The notes: generated by a model not told the origin, from the sequence alone. 64,000 nt of DNA from Comamonadaceae bacterium (GCA_947455465.1 CANGNS010000006.1:62001-126000), one strand, 5' to 3'. Shown: positions 52,088-62,030, counted from the first letter of the stretch. A program made the numbers and translations.

Positions 52088-52333
52088 ATGCCCCGTTTGC
52101 CGCCCTTCATCTTTTTTTGCCTGATGGCATGGGCCCCGGTGCAGGCATGCACCAGTGAATTTAAGCCGGTGTGCGGATATTGGATGCATTCGCCTCGCAC
52201 CCAAACCTTCCCCAACCGCTGCCAAATGGCCCAAGCCGGAGCCCGATGGCGCCACGACGGCACCTGCCAGGATAAAACGGCCAAGCCCACCTCTGCCAAA
52301 GCCGCGCCCGCCGAAAAGAAATTAGCAAAATGA
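52088..52333 (+). CDS. Small exported Kazal-like domain protein
   Basis: An 81-residue protein with a signal peptide (about 1-20, cleavage after VQA) and one Kazal-like domain: C-x-SEFKPVCG, then TFPNRCQMAQAGARWRHDGTC, in which four of the usual six cysteines are seen, followed by a Lys/Ala-rich tail. Kazal domains inhibit serine proteases; bacterial four-cysteine forms are poorly studied. It may protect against secreted or host proteases. ATG 52088 is preferred over TTG 52076. Its TGA overlaps the ATG of the outer-membrane protein gene (ATGA, 52330-52333). Confidence 0.65.
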   Translation: MPRLPPFIFFCLMAWAPVQACTSEFKPVCGYWMHSPRTQTFPNRCQMAQAGARWRHDGTCQDKTAKPTSAKAAPAEKKLAK

Positions 52334-53187
52334 TTGGAATACCTATGGCTCCCTATGGTTTGAGTATCCGTGTCGCAGCCTTTTTGGTGGCCGTGCTTAT
52401 TAGCCCCATTTCGCAGGCGCAAGAGCTGGGCAATGACAACTGGTATTTCTCTTGGGGCTACAGCCGCCAGCAATATGCGCCCTCGGATATCCATGTGTCC
52501 CAGCCCAGCTTGGGCAACGACTTTACGGTGCGCCAGGCATCGGCCAGTGATTTCCCGGCGACGTTCCAAGAAACCCTGGACTCCATCGGCAGCCTGGACG
52601 TCACCACCCCCCAGGAAAATCTGCGCATTGGCCGCTACATGAATGCCGAGAAAACCTTTGCGCTCGAGTTTTCCGTGGACCACACCAAATACAACACCCA
52701 TTTGTACCAAACAGCTACCGTCAATGGCACCATCGCCGGCCAGCCCTATAACGGGCCTATGGTCTTAAGTCCGCAAAATTTTTACTACGCTTTGCACAAC
52801 GGCTTAAACCACATCATGGTCAACGGCGTATGGTTGCAGCATTTGTATGGCCCGGAAAAGCAAGTCGGGGCGCTGCAATTGATTAGCCGGGTGGGCGCAG
52901 GAATTTTGTTGCCCCATGCCGAGAATACGATTTTGGGCAATGCCAACCAGGTAGGCCCGAAAAACCAAAATGTCTGCTGCTTTTCCAGTAACGACTGGTG
53001 GCAGGTGAACGGCTGGACCGCCGGTGTCGAGGTCGGGCTGCGCTACCGCATCTACAAATCCATGTACCTGGAACTCACCTCCAAGTGGGCTTATGGCGCG
53101 CTGCGCGGTGTGCCGGTCTACCAAGGCAGCGCCGATCAAACTATTTGGATGTCCGAGCAGGTCTTGTCCACCGGCTTTCACTTTTAA
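52330..53187 (+). CDS. Outer-membrane beta-barrel protein (unclassified)
   Basis: A 285-residue exported protein with a signal peptide (about 1-30, cleavage near ISQAQ). Alternating hydrophobic strands, aromatic girdles (WYFSWGYSRQQY, FYYALHNGLNHIMV, WWQVNGWTAGVEVGLRYRIY) and the C-terminal GFHF ending in Phe indicate an outer-membrane barrel of roughly eight or more strands. I do not recognise a specific family; an acyloxyacyl hydrolase or lipid A-modifying barrel is possible since several His/Asp/Ser are conserved-looking. It overlaps the Kazal-like gene by ATGA. Confidence 0.7.
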   Translation: MIGIPMAPYGLSIRVAAFLVAVLISPISQAQELGNDNWYFSWGYSRQQYAPSDIHVSQPSLGNDFTVRQASASDFPATFQETLDSIGSLDVTTPQENLRIGRYMNAEKTFALEFSVDHTKYNTHLYQTATVNGTIAGQPYNGPMVLSPQNFYYALHNGLNHIMVNGVWLQHLYGPEKQVGALQLISRVGAGILLPHAENTILGNANQVGPKNQNVCCFSSNDWWQVNGWTAGVEVGLRYRIYKSMYLELTSKWAYGALRGVPVYQGSADQTIWMSEQVLSTGFHF

Positions 53188-53270
53188 GCCACTGCGCTGG
53201 GCCTTGGCCTAGGTCCGCCGCCAGGCGTGCAAAATGGCCCCTATTACTACATTCGTTGGATCGGGGCTGT

Positions 53271-54059
53271 ATGTCTGGGACTTTTTTCGGCTTGCGCCGG
53301 GCCGTTTTGCACGTTTTTTTCGGAAGTTTGCTGGTGATGCTCTCGCCCAGCCTCTGGGCCTGGGGCGGGCAAGGCCATCAAGCGCTTGCCCAAGTGGCCT
53401 GGCAGCGCCTCACGCCCCAGGCCCGCGCGGGTGTGGGCAAGCTGCTGGCTCTGGAGCCCGGCCAAACTCTGAGCTCCATCGCCAGTTGGGCCGACACCAT
53501 TCGCGACCCGCTGACCGCGCCGTGGCATTACGTTAACTTTCCCAGGGGGGACTGCCATTACAAGCCCGAGCGTGATTGCCCGGATGGCAACTGCGTGGTG
53601 CGGGCTATCGAGCAGCAAGAGGCCATTCTGGCGGGGACTGGCCCGGACGAGGAGCGGCTGCGGGCGCTCAAATTCGTGGTGCATTTTGTGGGCGACATTC
53701 ACCAGCCGTTGCACGCCGGTTACCGCGATGACCGGGGCGGCAATACGGTGCAGCTGCGCTTTTTACTGCGCAACAGCAATTTGCACGCCTTGTGGGATTC
53801 GGGCCTGGTCGGCCAGCAGGCACCCGACGTGCCCGCTCTGACCCAGATGCTTGATGCCTTGGTGCCGCCCAGTGCGCAGGCGGTGCCCGCTGCCGGCGAA
53901 ATCGCCGAGGAATCCTGCCGCATCGTGGGCACCCCCGGCTTTTACCCGCCCGGTGATATCGATGAAGCCTACGCCAAGCAATTTACGCCCACGGCCATGG
54001 GCCGCCTCGCGCTGGCCGGTGCCCGCTTGGCTGCGATTTTGAATCGCAGCTTTCCGTAA
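53271..54059 (+). CDS. S1/P1-type single-strand nuclease
   Basis: A 262-residue secreted zinc nuclease. The signal peptide is cleaved after A30, making W31 the N-terminal residue; in S1/P1 enzymes the free amino group of Trp1 binds zinc. Further ligands match: WGGQGHQ (H), IASWADTIR (D), PWHYVNFP (H), HFVGDIHQPLH (H, D, H) and NLHALWDSGL (H, D). Such enzymes degrade single-stranded DNA/RNA in the periplasm or outside. About 260 residues is normal. ATG 53271 follows from the signal peptide; the longer frame to 52998 overlaps the preceding gene. Confidence 0.9.
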   Translation: MSGTFFGLRRAVLHVFFGSLLVMLSPSLWAWGGQGHQALAQVAWQRLTPQARAGVGKLLALEPGQTLSSIASWADTIRDPLTAPWHYVNFPRGDCHYKPERDCPDGNCVVRAIEQQEAILAGTGPDEERLRALKFVVHFVGDIHQPLHAGYRDDRGGNTVQLRFLLRNSNLHALWDSGLVGQQAPDVPALTQMLDALVPPSAQAVPAAGEIAEESCRIVGTPGFYPPGDIDEAYAKQFTPTAMGRLALAGARLAAILNRSFP

Positions 54060-54065
54060 AAAACC

Positions 54066-55778
54066 TTAAGACGCGCTGGCCAGGGCCTTGGCCCGCAGGC
54101 CCGACAGCGTGGCGCTGGGGCTGACTTGCTCCGGGTCGTTGCGCACATGGATGAGCATGGGCCCGGTACCGGCAAGTCCCTCGACGACGGCCGCGCACAG
54201 CTGCGCCACCGTCTCCACTTGGATGCCTTTGGCGCCGAACGCGCGGGCCAGGGCGGCAAAGTCCGGGTTGTGCAAGGCGGTGCCGTACACGTTTTGCGGG
54301 AACCACTTTTCCTGGTGCATGCGGATGGTGCCAAACATCTGGTTGTCAAACACCACCACCACGATGCGCAGCTGCAGGTGCACGGCGGTGGCCAGCTCGT
54401 GGGCGCTCATCATGAAGCAGCCGTCCCCTGCCAGGCACAGCACCGGGCGTTCGGGGTGGGCCATTTGGCTGCCGATGGCCGCCGGTAAACCGTAGCCCAT
54501 GGCGCCGCTGGTCGGTGCGACCTGGCTGCCGAAATTGGGATAACGGTAGTAGCGGTGCGCCCAGGCGGCGTAGTTGCCTGCGCCGTTGGTGACCACCGTG
54601 TCCGCAGGCAGCACCTCGCGCAGCGCCAGCCAGGCCTCGGTCATGGCCAAGGTGCCCTGCGTGGGCGGGGCCGCGGGTGTGCCTGCAGGCGCGTCGCTAA
54701 AGGCCTCGTAGCTGCTGCGCAAGCGCTGGCGCCAGGCTTGCAGGCGCGTGGGCATGTCGATGGGCAGGGGCATGGCAGCCAGGCTGGCGGCCATGGCGGG
54801 CATACCCGCCACGATGCCCAGCGCCGGGTTGTAGACCCGGCCCAACTCGCTGGCGCAGGGCATGCAATGCACCAAAGTTTGCCCAGGCTGGGGCACGTCG
54901 ATCAAGGTGTAGCCGTTGCTGGGCACTTCGCCCATGCGTGCGCCCAGCAAAAACAAAACGTCGGCCTCTTGCACGGCCTGGTGCAGCACCGGGTCCGCGC
55001 CCAGGCCGAGCAGGCCGACGTAATGCGGGTCGCGGTGGTCAAACAAATCCTGCCGGCGAAAAGAGCAAGCCACCGGCAGCCCGCTGGCGTGGGCAAATTG
55101 CGCGATGTCGGCTACGGCTTGCTGCGTCCAGCCGCTGCCGCCCAGTACCAAGACCGGGCGCTGCGCCTGGCCCAGCCATTGGGCCAGCGTGTGCAGATCG
55201 GCGCTGCTGGGCACGGCGTGCGCGATGCGCACCGCCTTGGCGGTGGCCGGCGTGGGCAGGCTTTGGCTGAGCACATCCTCGGGCAGCGCCAGCACGACGG
55301 GCCCCATGCGGCCCGACAGCGCGGTATGAAAGGCGCGGCTCACCATTTCCTGCATGCGCCCGGCGCTTTCGATTTGCGCCACCCATTTGCTCATGGGGCC
55401 AAACATCTGCCGGTAATCGACTTCCTGGAAGGCGCCGCGCTCCATGAAATGGCGGTTGACCTGGCCGATAAACAAAATCAGCGGCGTGCCGTCCTGGTGC
55501 GCCGTGTGCACGCCGATCGAGGCCTGGGTGGCGCCGGGGGCGCGCGTCACAAAGCACACGCCGGGCTTGCCGCTGGCTTTGGCGTAGGCCTCGGCCATGA
55601 AGGTGGCCGAGCCTTCGTGGCGGCAGACTACCAAGCGGATGCGGTCGCGGTAGGTGTACAGCGCGTCAATGGCGTCCAAAAAGCTTTCGCCGGGGACACA
55701 AAAAACGGTATCCACGCCCTGGGCGTGCAAGGCGGCGATCAAAACGCGCGCGCCGGTGGTCTGTGTGGTCGTGTTCAT
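54066..55778 (-). CDS. Thiamine-diphosphate-dependent enzyme (acetolactate synthase large-subunit-like)
   Basis: A 570-residue ThDP enzyme with the three-domain plan: an N-terminal pyrimidine-binding domain with [15 protein letters not shown] (catalytic Glu ~31), a middle domain with VLVLGGSGW, and a C-terminal PP domain with the ThDP motif [17 protein letters not shown]. The family includes acetolactate synthases, glyoxylate carboligases and decarboxylases. No ilvN-like small subunit is nearby, so a catabolic role is more likely than valine/isoleucine synthesis. ATG 55778 is chosen on the family start; upstream ATGs exist. Confidence 0.85.
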   Translation of the reverse strand: MNTTTQTTGARVLIAALHAQGVDTVFCVPGESFLDAIDALYTYRDRIRLVVCRHEGSATFMAEAYAKASGKPGVCFVTRAPGATQASIGVHTAHQDGTPLILFIGQVNRHFMERGAFQEVDYRQMFGPMSKWVAQIESAGRMQEMVSRAFHTALSGRMGPVVLALPEDVLSQSLPTPATAKAVRIAHAVPSSADLHTLAQWLGQAQRPVLVLGGSGWTQQAVADIAQFAHASGLPVACSFRRQDLFDHRDPHYVGLLGLGADPVLHQAVQEADVLFLLGARMGEVPSNGYTLIDVPQPGQTLVHCMPCASELGRVYNPALGIVAGMPAMAASLAAMPLPIDMPTRLQAWRQRLRSSYEAFSDAPAGTPAAPPTQGTLAMTEAWLALREVLPADTVVTNGAGNYAAWAHRYYRYPNFGSQVAPTSGAMGYGLPAAIGSQMAHPERPVLCLAGDGCFMMSAHELATAVHLQLRIVVVVFDNQMFGTIRMHQEKWFPQNVYGTALHNPDFAALARAFGAKGIQVETVAQLCAAVVEGLAGTGPMLIHVRNDPEQVSPSATLSGLRAKALASAS

Positions 55779-55882
55779 CAGCCTATTGTGGCACTGGCAA
55801 ACCAGCATTGACAGAGGCGCTTGGCGGCACCAAGATGCGCAGCCAAGCGGCTTGCGTTGGAGTCGCTGCAAAGGACGCACCT

Positions 55883-56893
55883 ATGACATGGAATCTCGGA
55901 TCTGCCGCATCGGCCCTGCTGCGCATGGGCGCCTTGCTTTTGGTCGGCCTGCCGCTGGCCTACGGGCAAACCGCCGCAGGCTGGCCCAACCGGACCGTGC
56001 GTATCGTGGTGCCTTTCGCCCCCGGCGGCACCACGGATATTTTGGCGCGGGCTGTTGCGCCTGAGCTGGCCAAAGCCCTGGGCCAGACTTTTGTCGTGGA
56101 CAACCGCGGCGGCGCGGGCGGCAATATTGGCGCCGAGCAGGTGGCCAAGGCAGCCCCGGACGGCTATACCCTGCTCATGGGTACGGTGGGCACCCATGGC
56201 ATCAACAAGTCGCTCTACGCCAAACTGCCTTACGACCCGCAAAAGGATTTCGCGCCCGTCACCTTAGTCGCCGGAGTGCCTAATGTGATGGTCATGAACG
56301 CCGACAAGGCCAAGGCCTTGGGCATCCAAAGCGTGCCCGACTTTATTCGCTACGCCCGCAAACACCCGGGGCAGCTCAATATGGCCTCCAGCGGAAGCGG
56401 CACCTCTATCCACTTGGCGGGCGAATTGTTCAAGTCCATGACGGGCATTTATATGACGCACATCCCCTATGGTGGTTCGGCGCCGGCTTTGCTGGGCTTG
56501 GTCTCGGACCAGGTGGATGTGATGTTTGACAACCTGCCGTCTTCCATGGCGCTGATCAAGGCGGGCAAGCTCAAAGCCTTTGCCGTGACCTCGGCGCAGC
56601 GATCGGGTGCCTTGCCGGATATTCCAACGATGGAGGAGGCCGGGCCCATCAAAGGGTTTGAGGCGAGCAGCTGGTTTGGTTTGTTAGCACCGGCGGGCAC
56701 ACCGCCCGAGGTGGTGCGGCTGCTGCAGCAAGAGACAGCCAAGGCGCTCAATTTGCCTGCCGTCAAAGCCAAGCTATTGGCGCAAGGGGCGATTCCCAGT
56801 GGCAATACGCCGGAGGAATTTGCTGCGCTGATTGACGCGGAGATTCGCAAGTGGGCGCCGGTGGTCAAACACTCTGGCGCTAAGGTGGACTAA
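55883..56893 (+). CDS. Bug-family (TctC-like) periplasmic solute receptor
   Basis: A 336-residue periplasmic binding protein of the Bug family, which is greatly expanded in betaproteobacteria. It has a signal peptide (about 1-30), [23 protein letters not shown] (in two parts), the [20 protein letters not shown] domain-1 motif and the [14 protein letters not shown] segment. Bug proteins bind carboxylates or related solutes for TTT-type transporters, but most are orphans, as here: no tctA/tctB is adjacent. The ligand is unknown. It is divergent from the ThDP enzyme gene, 104 bases away. Confidence 0.9.
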   Translation: MTWNLGSAASALLRMGALLLVGLPLAYGQTAAGWPNRTVRIVVPFAPGGTTDILARAVAPELAKALGQTFVVDNRGGAGGNIGAEQVAKAAPDGYTLLMGTVGTHGINKSLYAKLPYDPQKDFAPVTLVAGVPNVMVMNADKAKALGIQSVPDFIRYARKHPGQLNMASSGSGTSIHLAGELFKSMTGIYMTHIPYGGSAPALLGLVSDQVDVMFDNLPSSMALIKAGKLKAFAVTSAQRSGALPDIPTMEEAGPIKGFEASSWFGLLAPAGTPPEVVRLLQQETAKALNLPAVKAKLLAQGAIPSGNTPEEFAALIDAEIRKWAPVVKHSGAKVD

Positions 56894-56912
56894 GCCGCAG
56901 GCATGCTGGGCG

Positions 56913-56937
56913 AAGGCCGGCCGCGCAGACCGGCCTT
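56913..56937. terminator. Bidirectional hairpin between Bug receptor and HU genes
   Basis: AAGGCCGG (56913-56920) pairs with CCGGCCTT (56930-56937) around nine bases, 20 bases after the receptor gene stop and 10 bases before the end of the convergent HU gene. It has short TT tails on each side only. Confidence 0.5.
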
Positions 56938-56946
56938 GATACGCAA

Positions 56947-57219
56947 TTAATTAAGCGCGTCCTTCAAAGTTTTGCCAGGACGAAAACGTGGCACTTTGGC
57001 TGCCTTAATTTTCAGGGCTGCGCCCGTCTTGGGATTGCGTCCGGTGCGGGCTTTGCGCTTGGTCACGCCAAACGAGCCGAATCCCACCAAACTGACCGTG
57101 CCGCCTTTTTTCAGCGTCTTGGTGACTGCCTCGATCATGCTTGCCAACGCGCGCCCAGCCGCCGCTTTTGAAATTTCGGATTTGTTGGCAATGTGATCGA
57201 TCAGTTCTGACTTATTCAT
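56947..57219 (-). CDS. HU-family DNA-binding protein
   Basis: A 90-residue HU-type nucleoid protein. [19 protein letters not shown] is the helical start; [13 protein letters not shown] is the central strand; [14 protein letters not shown] is the DNA-embracing arm with the intercalating proline. HU/IHF-type proteins bend DNA and condense the chromosome. AAGGAG lies nine bases upstream of ATG 57219 on the minus strand. Confidence 0.94.
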   Translation of the reverse strand: MNKSELIDHIANKSEISKAAAGRALASMIEAVTKTLKKGGTVSLVGFGSFGVTKRKARTGRNPKTGAALKIKAAKVPRFRPGKTLKDALN

Positions 57220-57341
57220 GGCGTAGCTCCTTCTTTATGGGGTTATGGGGAAACAACATTTTAGCCACACCCCAGCGCGCTGTGGGGCTCCCCGGGGGGC
57301 TTAAACTGCGTCTTTTGATTCCCAAGGACAGGCGCCGCCCC

Positions 57342-58259
57342 ATGACCCATCACCCTGTGCGCGGGATTATTTACCTCTGCCTGGGGGTGCTGGTTTTTTC
57401 GGTGCAGGACGCCATCATCAAACGCTTTAGCGCCGGCTATCCCCTGACCGAAGTGGTCTTTATCCGATCTTGTGTGGCCGCCCCGATCCTGATGGCTTTG
57501 GTCTGGCGCGAGGGCAGCTGGCGCTCTTTGATGGGCGGGCATTGGGGCACGCTCACTTTGCGTGCACTGGTCATGTTTGGTGCCTACACGGCGTACTACA
57601 TGGCTTTTCCAGCCTTGCCCTTGGCTGACGCCGTGGCCCTGTATTTCACCGTGCCTTTGTTTGTGACCGCGCTGGCCGGGCCCATGCTGGGCGAGCGCAA
57701 CCCCTGGGTGGTTTGGGCGTCGGTGCTGCTGGGATTTGTGGGCGTGATGGTCATGCTGCAGCCGGGCACCGGGCTTTTTGAACCGGCCGCTTTGCTCTCT
57801 TTACTGGCCGCTGCGCTGTATGGCCTGGCCATGCTCTTGGCGCGCAAGCACGGCGCTGACCTGTCGGCAGCCGTGATGGGTTTTTACCAAAACGGATTTT
57901 TCATGCTCGGTTCGGGCCTGGCTGCTGCCGTGCTGGCGGCCCTGGGTATTGACCATGCGGTGCATCCCAGTCTGCAGTTTTTGGTGCGCCCGTGGATACT
58001 GCCCAGCGCCGACGATGCCAGCCTGATCGGCCTGTGCGGCGTGGTGGCCTCAGCGGGCATCATGCTGCTGACCAATGCCTACCGCGTGGCCCGGGCCAGC
58101 ACGGTGACGCCCTTCGAATACACCGGTATTTTGTGGGCGCCTTTGTGGGGCTTTTTGTTCTTTGGCGAGGTGCCCCGGCACACCACCGTGGCCGGCGCGT
58201 TGATCATTGTGGCGGCGGGCCTGATCGCCTTGCGCCTGGCCCGGCGCGACACCGAATAA
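57342..58259 (+). CDS. DMT/EamA family transporter
   Basis: A 305-residue permease with ten hydrophobic segments and two EamA repeats (GVLVFSVQDAIIKRFSAGYP and YTGILWAPLWGFLFFGEVP). The motif ALPLADAVALYFTVPLFV is typical of the S-adenosylmethionine/RhaT-like branch. The substrate is unknown. ATG 57342 is the family-consistent start. A thioredoxin-like gene follows nine bases after the stop. Confidence 0.86.
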   Translation: MTHHPVRGIIYLCLGVLVFSVQDAIIKRFSAGYPLTEVVFIRSCVAAPILMALVWREGSWRSLMGGHWGTLTLRALVMFGAYTAYYMAFPALPLADAVALYFTVPLFVTALAGPMLGERNPWVVWASVLLGFVGVMVMLQPGTGLFEPAALLSLLAAALYGLAMLLARKHGADLSAAVMGFYQNGFFMLGSGLAAAVLAALGIDHAVHPSLQFLVRPWILPSADDASLIGLCGVVASAGIMLLTNAYRVARASTVTPFEYTGILWAPLWGFLFFGEVPRHTTVAGALIIVAAGLIALRLARRDTE

Positions 58260-58268
58260 GGACGCACG

Positions 58269-58589
58269 ATGACTTTGACCTACCAAGCAACTGCATTGAG
58301 CCTGCCCGAGGTGCAAGCACTGAGCCGCCCTAAGGTGCTGCAATTTGGCACCTCTTGGTGCGGCCATTGCCAGGCGGCGGCGCCCTTGGCCGATGCAGCT
58401 TTGGCGGGCCTGCCGGCGGGAAGCCGTATTTTGGTAGAAGACGGGCCCGGCCGCGCGCTAGGCCGCGCATTTCGCGTCAAGTTGTGGCCGACGCTGGTGT
58501 TTATGAAGGACGGGCAAGAGGTGGCGCGCGTGGTGCGACCCACCGATGTGGCGGCTATTGAACAGGCACGCGCGCTGCTAGGCGCCTGA
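58269..58589 (+). CDS. Thioredoxin-fold protein (WCGHC)
   Basis: A 106-residue single-domain thioredoxin-like protein without signal peptide. The redox motif is SWCGHC (C31, C34), and the cis-proline is in KLWPTLVFMKDGQEV. It can reduce disulfides in the cytoplasm; the WCGHC form, rather than WCGPC, is shared with thioredoxin-like proteins and PDI, and indicates a more oxidising couple. It lies nine bases after the DMT gene. Confidence 0.88.
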   Translation: MTLTYQATALSLPEVQALSRPKVLQFGTSWCGHCQAAAPLADAALAGLPAGSRILVEDGPGRALGRAFRVKLWPTLVFMKDGQEVARVVRPTDVAAIEQARALLGA

Positions 58590-58609
58590 GTTTGGTTTTT
58601 AGGCTGCGA

Positions 58610-59014
58610 TCACCGGCTGTTTTGGCAGACGAAATTGAACTGCGCAATGTCCAGCTCGGTATTGGCCACCGGGAAAAACTCGGGCCCGGACCCAAAGGTG
58701 TAAAGCACCTCGCCCTTGCCGCCGCGCCCGGCCACGATGACGGTTTTGATGGTGCGGTGCTGACCGCGCGCGCAGTCAAACTCTTTTTGTTCTTTGACGG
58801 AATCGTATTTCACCCACAGCACGGGCGGTGGAAAGCGTTGCGACTGGGTTTGGCGGTAATCGCCCATCACCCAGGCGCTGGCGATATTGCCACTGCGCCG
58901 CATCGATTGGGTGTCGACATACATCGTAAATTCGGCCGATTTGCCGACGGGCGACCAGTTTTCCGCCCAGACCGACCCACTCAAGAGCAATAAGCCCCAT
59001 AAAAAACGCCGCAT
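58610..59014 (-). CDS. Surface-adhesin protein E-like exported protein
   Basis: A 134-residue protein with a signal peptide (MRRFLWGLLLLSGSVWA, cleavage near 17). The body (MYVDTQSMRRSGNIASAWVM, QKEFDCARGQHR, NFVC) with a Cys pair matches the small surface-adhesin protein E domain of betaproteobacteria, which forms a beta-barrel-like exported domain of unknown role. It is convergent with the thioredoxin-like gene. The start at ATG 59014 is set by the signal peptide. Confidence 0.78.
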   Translation of the reverse strand: MRRFLWGLLLLSGSVWAENWSPVGKSAEFTMYVDTQSMRRSGNIASAWVMGDYRQTQSQRFPPPVLWVKYDSVKEQKEFDCARGQHRTIKTVIVAGRGGKGEVLYTFGSGPEFFPVANTELDIAQFNFVCQNSR

Positions 59015-59116
59015 AGCGCTACTCCATGCGAGGCCTGCGCCTACGCAAAAGTTCAATTGCCCGCTGGATCTGGCGCACAGGCCCGCCAAACATACAAAAT
59101 GTTGGCGCCGCAGGGT

Positions 59117-60595
59117 CTACTTCAGGATATCCCCGATGCACAGGTATTTGATTTCCACGTAATCGTCCATACCGAAATGCGAGCCTTCGCGTCCCAGTCC
59201 GGATTGTTTGACGCCACCAAAAGGTACGTGCTCGGTAGCCAATATACCGACATTGATACCCACCATGCCGTATTCCAGCGCTTCGGCCACACGGTAGATA
59301 CGCCCAATATCGCGGCTGTAGAAATAGCTGGCCAGGCCAAACTCGGTGTTGTTGGCCGCGTCGATGGCCTGCTGCTCGGTCTCAAACTTGAACACCGGCG
59401 CAAACGGGCCGAAGGTTTCTTCGGTGGCGCACAGCATGTCGGCGCTCGCGCCCGAGATCACGGTGGGCTCAAAAAACTGGCCATGCAAGGCGGCTCCGCC
59501 GGTCTCGACTTTGCCGCCCCGGGCGATGGCGTCGGCCACATGGCGGCGCACTTTGGCGACGGCGGCGTCCTCGATCAGCGGGCCTTGGGCCACGCCCTCG
59601 TCAAAGCCATTGCCCACTTTCAAGGCCTTGACCTTGGCGGTGAACTTGGCCACAAACGCGTCGTACACGCCCGCTTGCACATAAAAGCGGTTGGCGCAGA
59701 CGCAGGTTTGGCCGGCGTTGCGGTATTTGCTGGCCATGGCGCCTTCGACGGCCGAATCCAGATCGGCGTCGTCAAACACGATAAAGGGCGCGTTGCCGCC
59801 CAGTTCGAGTGACATTTTTTTCACCGTCGGTGCGCATTGCGCCATCAGGATGCGGCCCACTTCGGTGGATCCGGTAAAGCTGAGGTGGCGCACCGTGTCG
59901 CTGGCGCAAATGACCTTGCCCACGGCGATCGAGTTGTCGGCATCGGCGCTCACCATATTGAGCACGCCTGCCGGAATGCCCGCACGCAGCGCCAGTTCGG
60001 CAGCGGCCAGCGCGGTCAGCGGCGTCAGCTCTGCTGGTTTGATGATCACCGGGCAGCCCGCAGCCAGGGCTGGCGCCACTTTGCGGGTGATCATGGCCAG
60101 CGGGAAGTTCCAGGGCGTAATGGCGGCGCACACGCCGATGGGCTGTTTGATAACCGAGAGGCGGCGGTTGTTGTCAAACTGGGGCAGGGTTTCGCCATTG
60201 ATGCGCTTGGCCTCCTCGGCAAACCATTCCACAAAGCTGGCGCCATAGGCGATTTCGCCTTTGGCCTCGGGAAAAGGTTTGCCCTGCTCAGCGGTCATGA
60301 TGCGTGCCAGGTCGTCCTGGTTGGCCATCAGCAAATCAAACCATTTGCGCAAGATGATGCTGCGCTCTTTGCCCGTCTTGTTGCGCCAGGCGGGCCAGGC
60401 GGCATCGGCTGCGGCTATGGCTTGCGTCGCCTCGTTGGGACCCAGGTTGGCGACGTCGGCAAGTTTGGCGCCGGTGGCGGGGTCCAGGACGTCAAAGCGG
60501 CTGCTGCCGGCCACCCATTGGCCGTTGATCAGCGCATCGGTTTTGAACAGGCTGGGGTCTTTGAGCAAAAGCAGAGGTGAGGGGTTCTGGGTCAT
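59117..60595 (-). CDS. gabD: Succinate-semialdehyde dehydrogenase (NADP+)
   Basis: A 492-residue aldehyde dehydrogenase. Features of GabD are TPWNFPLAMITRKVAPALAAG (cofactor/substrate region), LELGGNAPFIVFDDAD with the general-base Glu, and the catalytic Cys in GQTCVCANRFYV. Length matches the family. It oxidises succinate semialdehyde to succinate. The divergent neighbour (60775) is a 4-hydroxybutyrate-dehydrogenase-like enzyme that would make succinate semialdehyde, so together they form a route from 4-hydroxybutyrate to the TCA cycle. ATG 60595 fits the family start; the ORF extends further upstream. Confidence 0.93.
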   Translation of the reverse strand: MTQNPSPLLLLKDPSLFKTDALINGQWVAGSSRFDVLDPATGAKLADVANLGPNEATQAIAAADAAWPAWRNKTGKERSIILRKWFDLLMANQDDLARIMTAEQGKPFPEAKGEIAYGASFVEWFAEEAKRINGETLPQFDNNRRLSVIKQPIGVCAAITPWNFPLAMITRKVAPALAAGCPVIIKPAELTPLTALAAAELALRAGIPAGVLNMVSADADNSIAVGKVICASDTVRHLSFTGSTEVGRILMAQCAPTVKKMSLELGGNAPFIVFDDADLDSAVEGAMASKYRNAGQTCVCANRFYVQAGVYDAFVAKFTAKVKALKVGNGFDEGVAQGPLIEDAAVAKVRRHVADAIARGGKVETGGAALHGQFFEPTVISGASADMLCATEETFGPFAPVFKFETEQQAIDAANNTEFGLASYFYSRDIGRIYRVAEALEYGMVGINVGILATEHVPFGGVKQSGLGREGSHFGMDDYVEIKYLCIGDILK

Positions 60596-60774
60596 GGTGC
60601 GGGCCGGCAGGAGGTGAAAAACAAAGGCCGGAGCCCATGGCACCGACCAAAAACCGCATCATACGATGGCATGTGACCCGGCCTTGAACACGTCGATGCC
60701 TTCCTGGCACCGGGGTGCGTCTAGCGGGTACAGTGCGCTTTAGACACTTTTTGCCCCGCCAGCATGAGGGATTT

Positions 60775-61923
60775 ATGGCCTTGATCAACTACATCACCCA
60801 AATCAACCTGGACTTTGGCGCTTTGGCGCTCTTGCGCGCCGAGTGCGAGCGCGTGGGCATGCAAAAACCACTGATCGTCACCGACGCTGGCGTGCGCGCC
60901 GCCGGTATCCTGGACCGGGCGGTGGCGGCGCTGGGCAACATCCCCCACGCGGTGTTTGACCAAACGCCGTCTAACCCCACCGAGGCGGCGGTGCGCGCCG
61001 CCGTGGCGGTCTTGGAGGCCCATGGCTGCGACGGGCTGATCGGCGTGGGCGGCGGCTCTAGCCTGGACTTGGCCAAGGGCGTGTGCATTGCCGCTACGCA
61101 CCCCGGCCCGCTCAAAACCTACGCCACGATTGAAGGGGGCAGCCCCAAAATCACCGAGCGCGTGCTGCCCCTAATAGCAGTGCCCACCACCGCAGGCACC
61201 GGCAGTGAAGTAGCGCGTGGCGCTATCGTCATCTTGGACGATGGGCGCAAAGTGGGTTTTCACAGCTGGTATTTGGTGCCCAAGGCTGCGATTTGCGACC
61301 CCGAGCTCACCCTGGGCCTGCCTGCCCAGCTGACGGCGGCCACCGGCATGGATGCGATTGCCCATTGCATGGAAACCTTTATGGCCCCAGCCATCAACCC
61401 GCCGGCCGACGGCATCGGCCTGGACGGCCTGGCGCGTGGTTGGGCGCATATTGCCCGCGCCACCGCCAACGGCGCCGACCGCGAGGCCCGCTGGAACATG
61501 ATGAGCGCCAGCATGCAAGGCGCCATGGCCTTCCAAAAAGGCCTGGGCTGCGTGCACAGCCTTAGCCACAGCCTGGGCGGCGTCAACCCGCGCCTGCACC
61601 ACGGCACGCTCAATGCTTTGTTTATGGCTGCCGTGGTGCGTTTTAACGCCTCGGCTCCCTCGATTCAGCAGGAAAACCGCCTGCAGCGCATGGCCAGCGC
61701 CATGGGCATGGGTTCCTGCGACGCCCAGGGCGATGACATTGCCCTGGCCATCGCCGACATGAATGCCCGCCTGGGCCTGCCCAGCGGCCTGGCCGCCTTG
61801 GGGGTGACCCAAGACCTGTTTGAGCGGGTGATTGACGGCGCCATGGCTGACCATTGCCACAAAACCAATCCGCGCATGGCCACCCGCGAGGATTACCGGG
61901 ACATGCTGGCCGCCTCTATGTAG
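60775..61923 (+). CDS. Iron-containing alcohol dehydrogenase, 4-hydroxybutyrate dehydrogenase-like
   Basis: A 382-residue group III (Fe-ADH) dehydrogenase. GVGGGSSLDLAKG (90-102) binds the cofactor, [13 protein letters not shown] is conserved, and the metal ligands fit D193, H197, H261 and H275. The ATG 60775 has GAGGG five bases upstream. Subfamily features and the divergent gabD suggest oxidation of 4-hydroxybutyrate to succinate semialdehyde; lactaldehyde, butanol or other alcohol substrates cannot be excluded. It ends 107 bases before alaS. Confidence 0.82.
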   Translation: MALINYITQINLDFGALALLRAECERVGMQKPLIVTDAGVRAAGILDRAVAALGNIPHAVFDQTPSNPTEAAVRAAVAVLEAHGCDGLIGVGGGSSLDLAKGVCIAATHPGPLKTYATIEGGSPKITERVLPLIAVPTTAGTGSEVARGAIVILDDGRKVGFHSWYLVPKAAICDPELTLGLPAQLTAATGMDAIAHCMETFMAPAINPPADGIGLDGLARGWAHIARATANGADREARWNMMSASMQGAMAFQKGLGCVHSLSHSLGGVNPRLHHGTLNALFMAAVVRFNASAPSIQQENRLQRMASAMGMGSCDAQGDDIALAIADMNARLGLPSGLAALGVTQDLFERVIDGAMADHCHKTNPRMATREDYRDMLAASM

Positions 61924-62030
61924 GCGGCAAAGGGCAGGGCGGCGGCGATAATGCGGCCTAGCGCGCCAGCCCTGTGGGGCCTGGCGCACCGACTCCAATT
62001 TTTCTGATTACCGTTTCGGGCAGCACCCTT

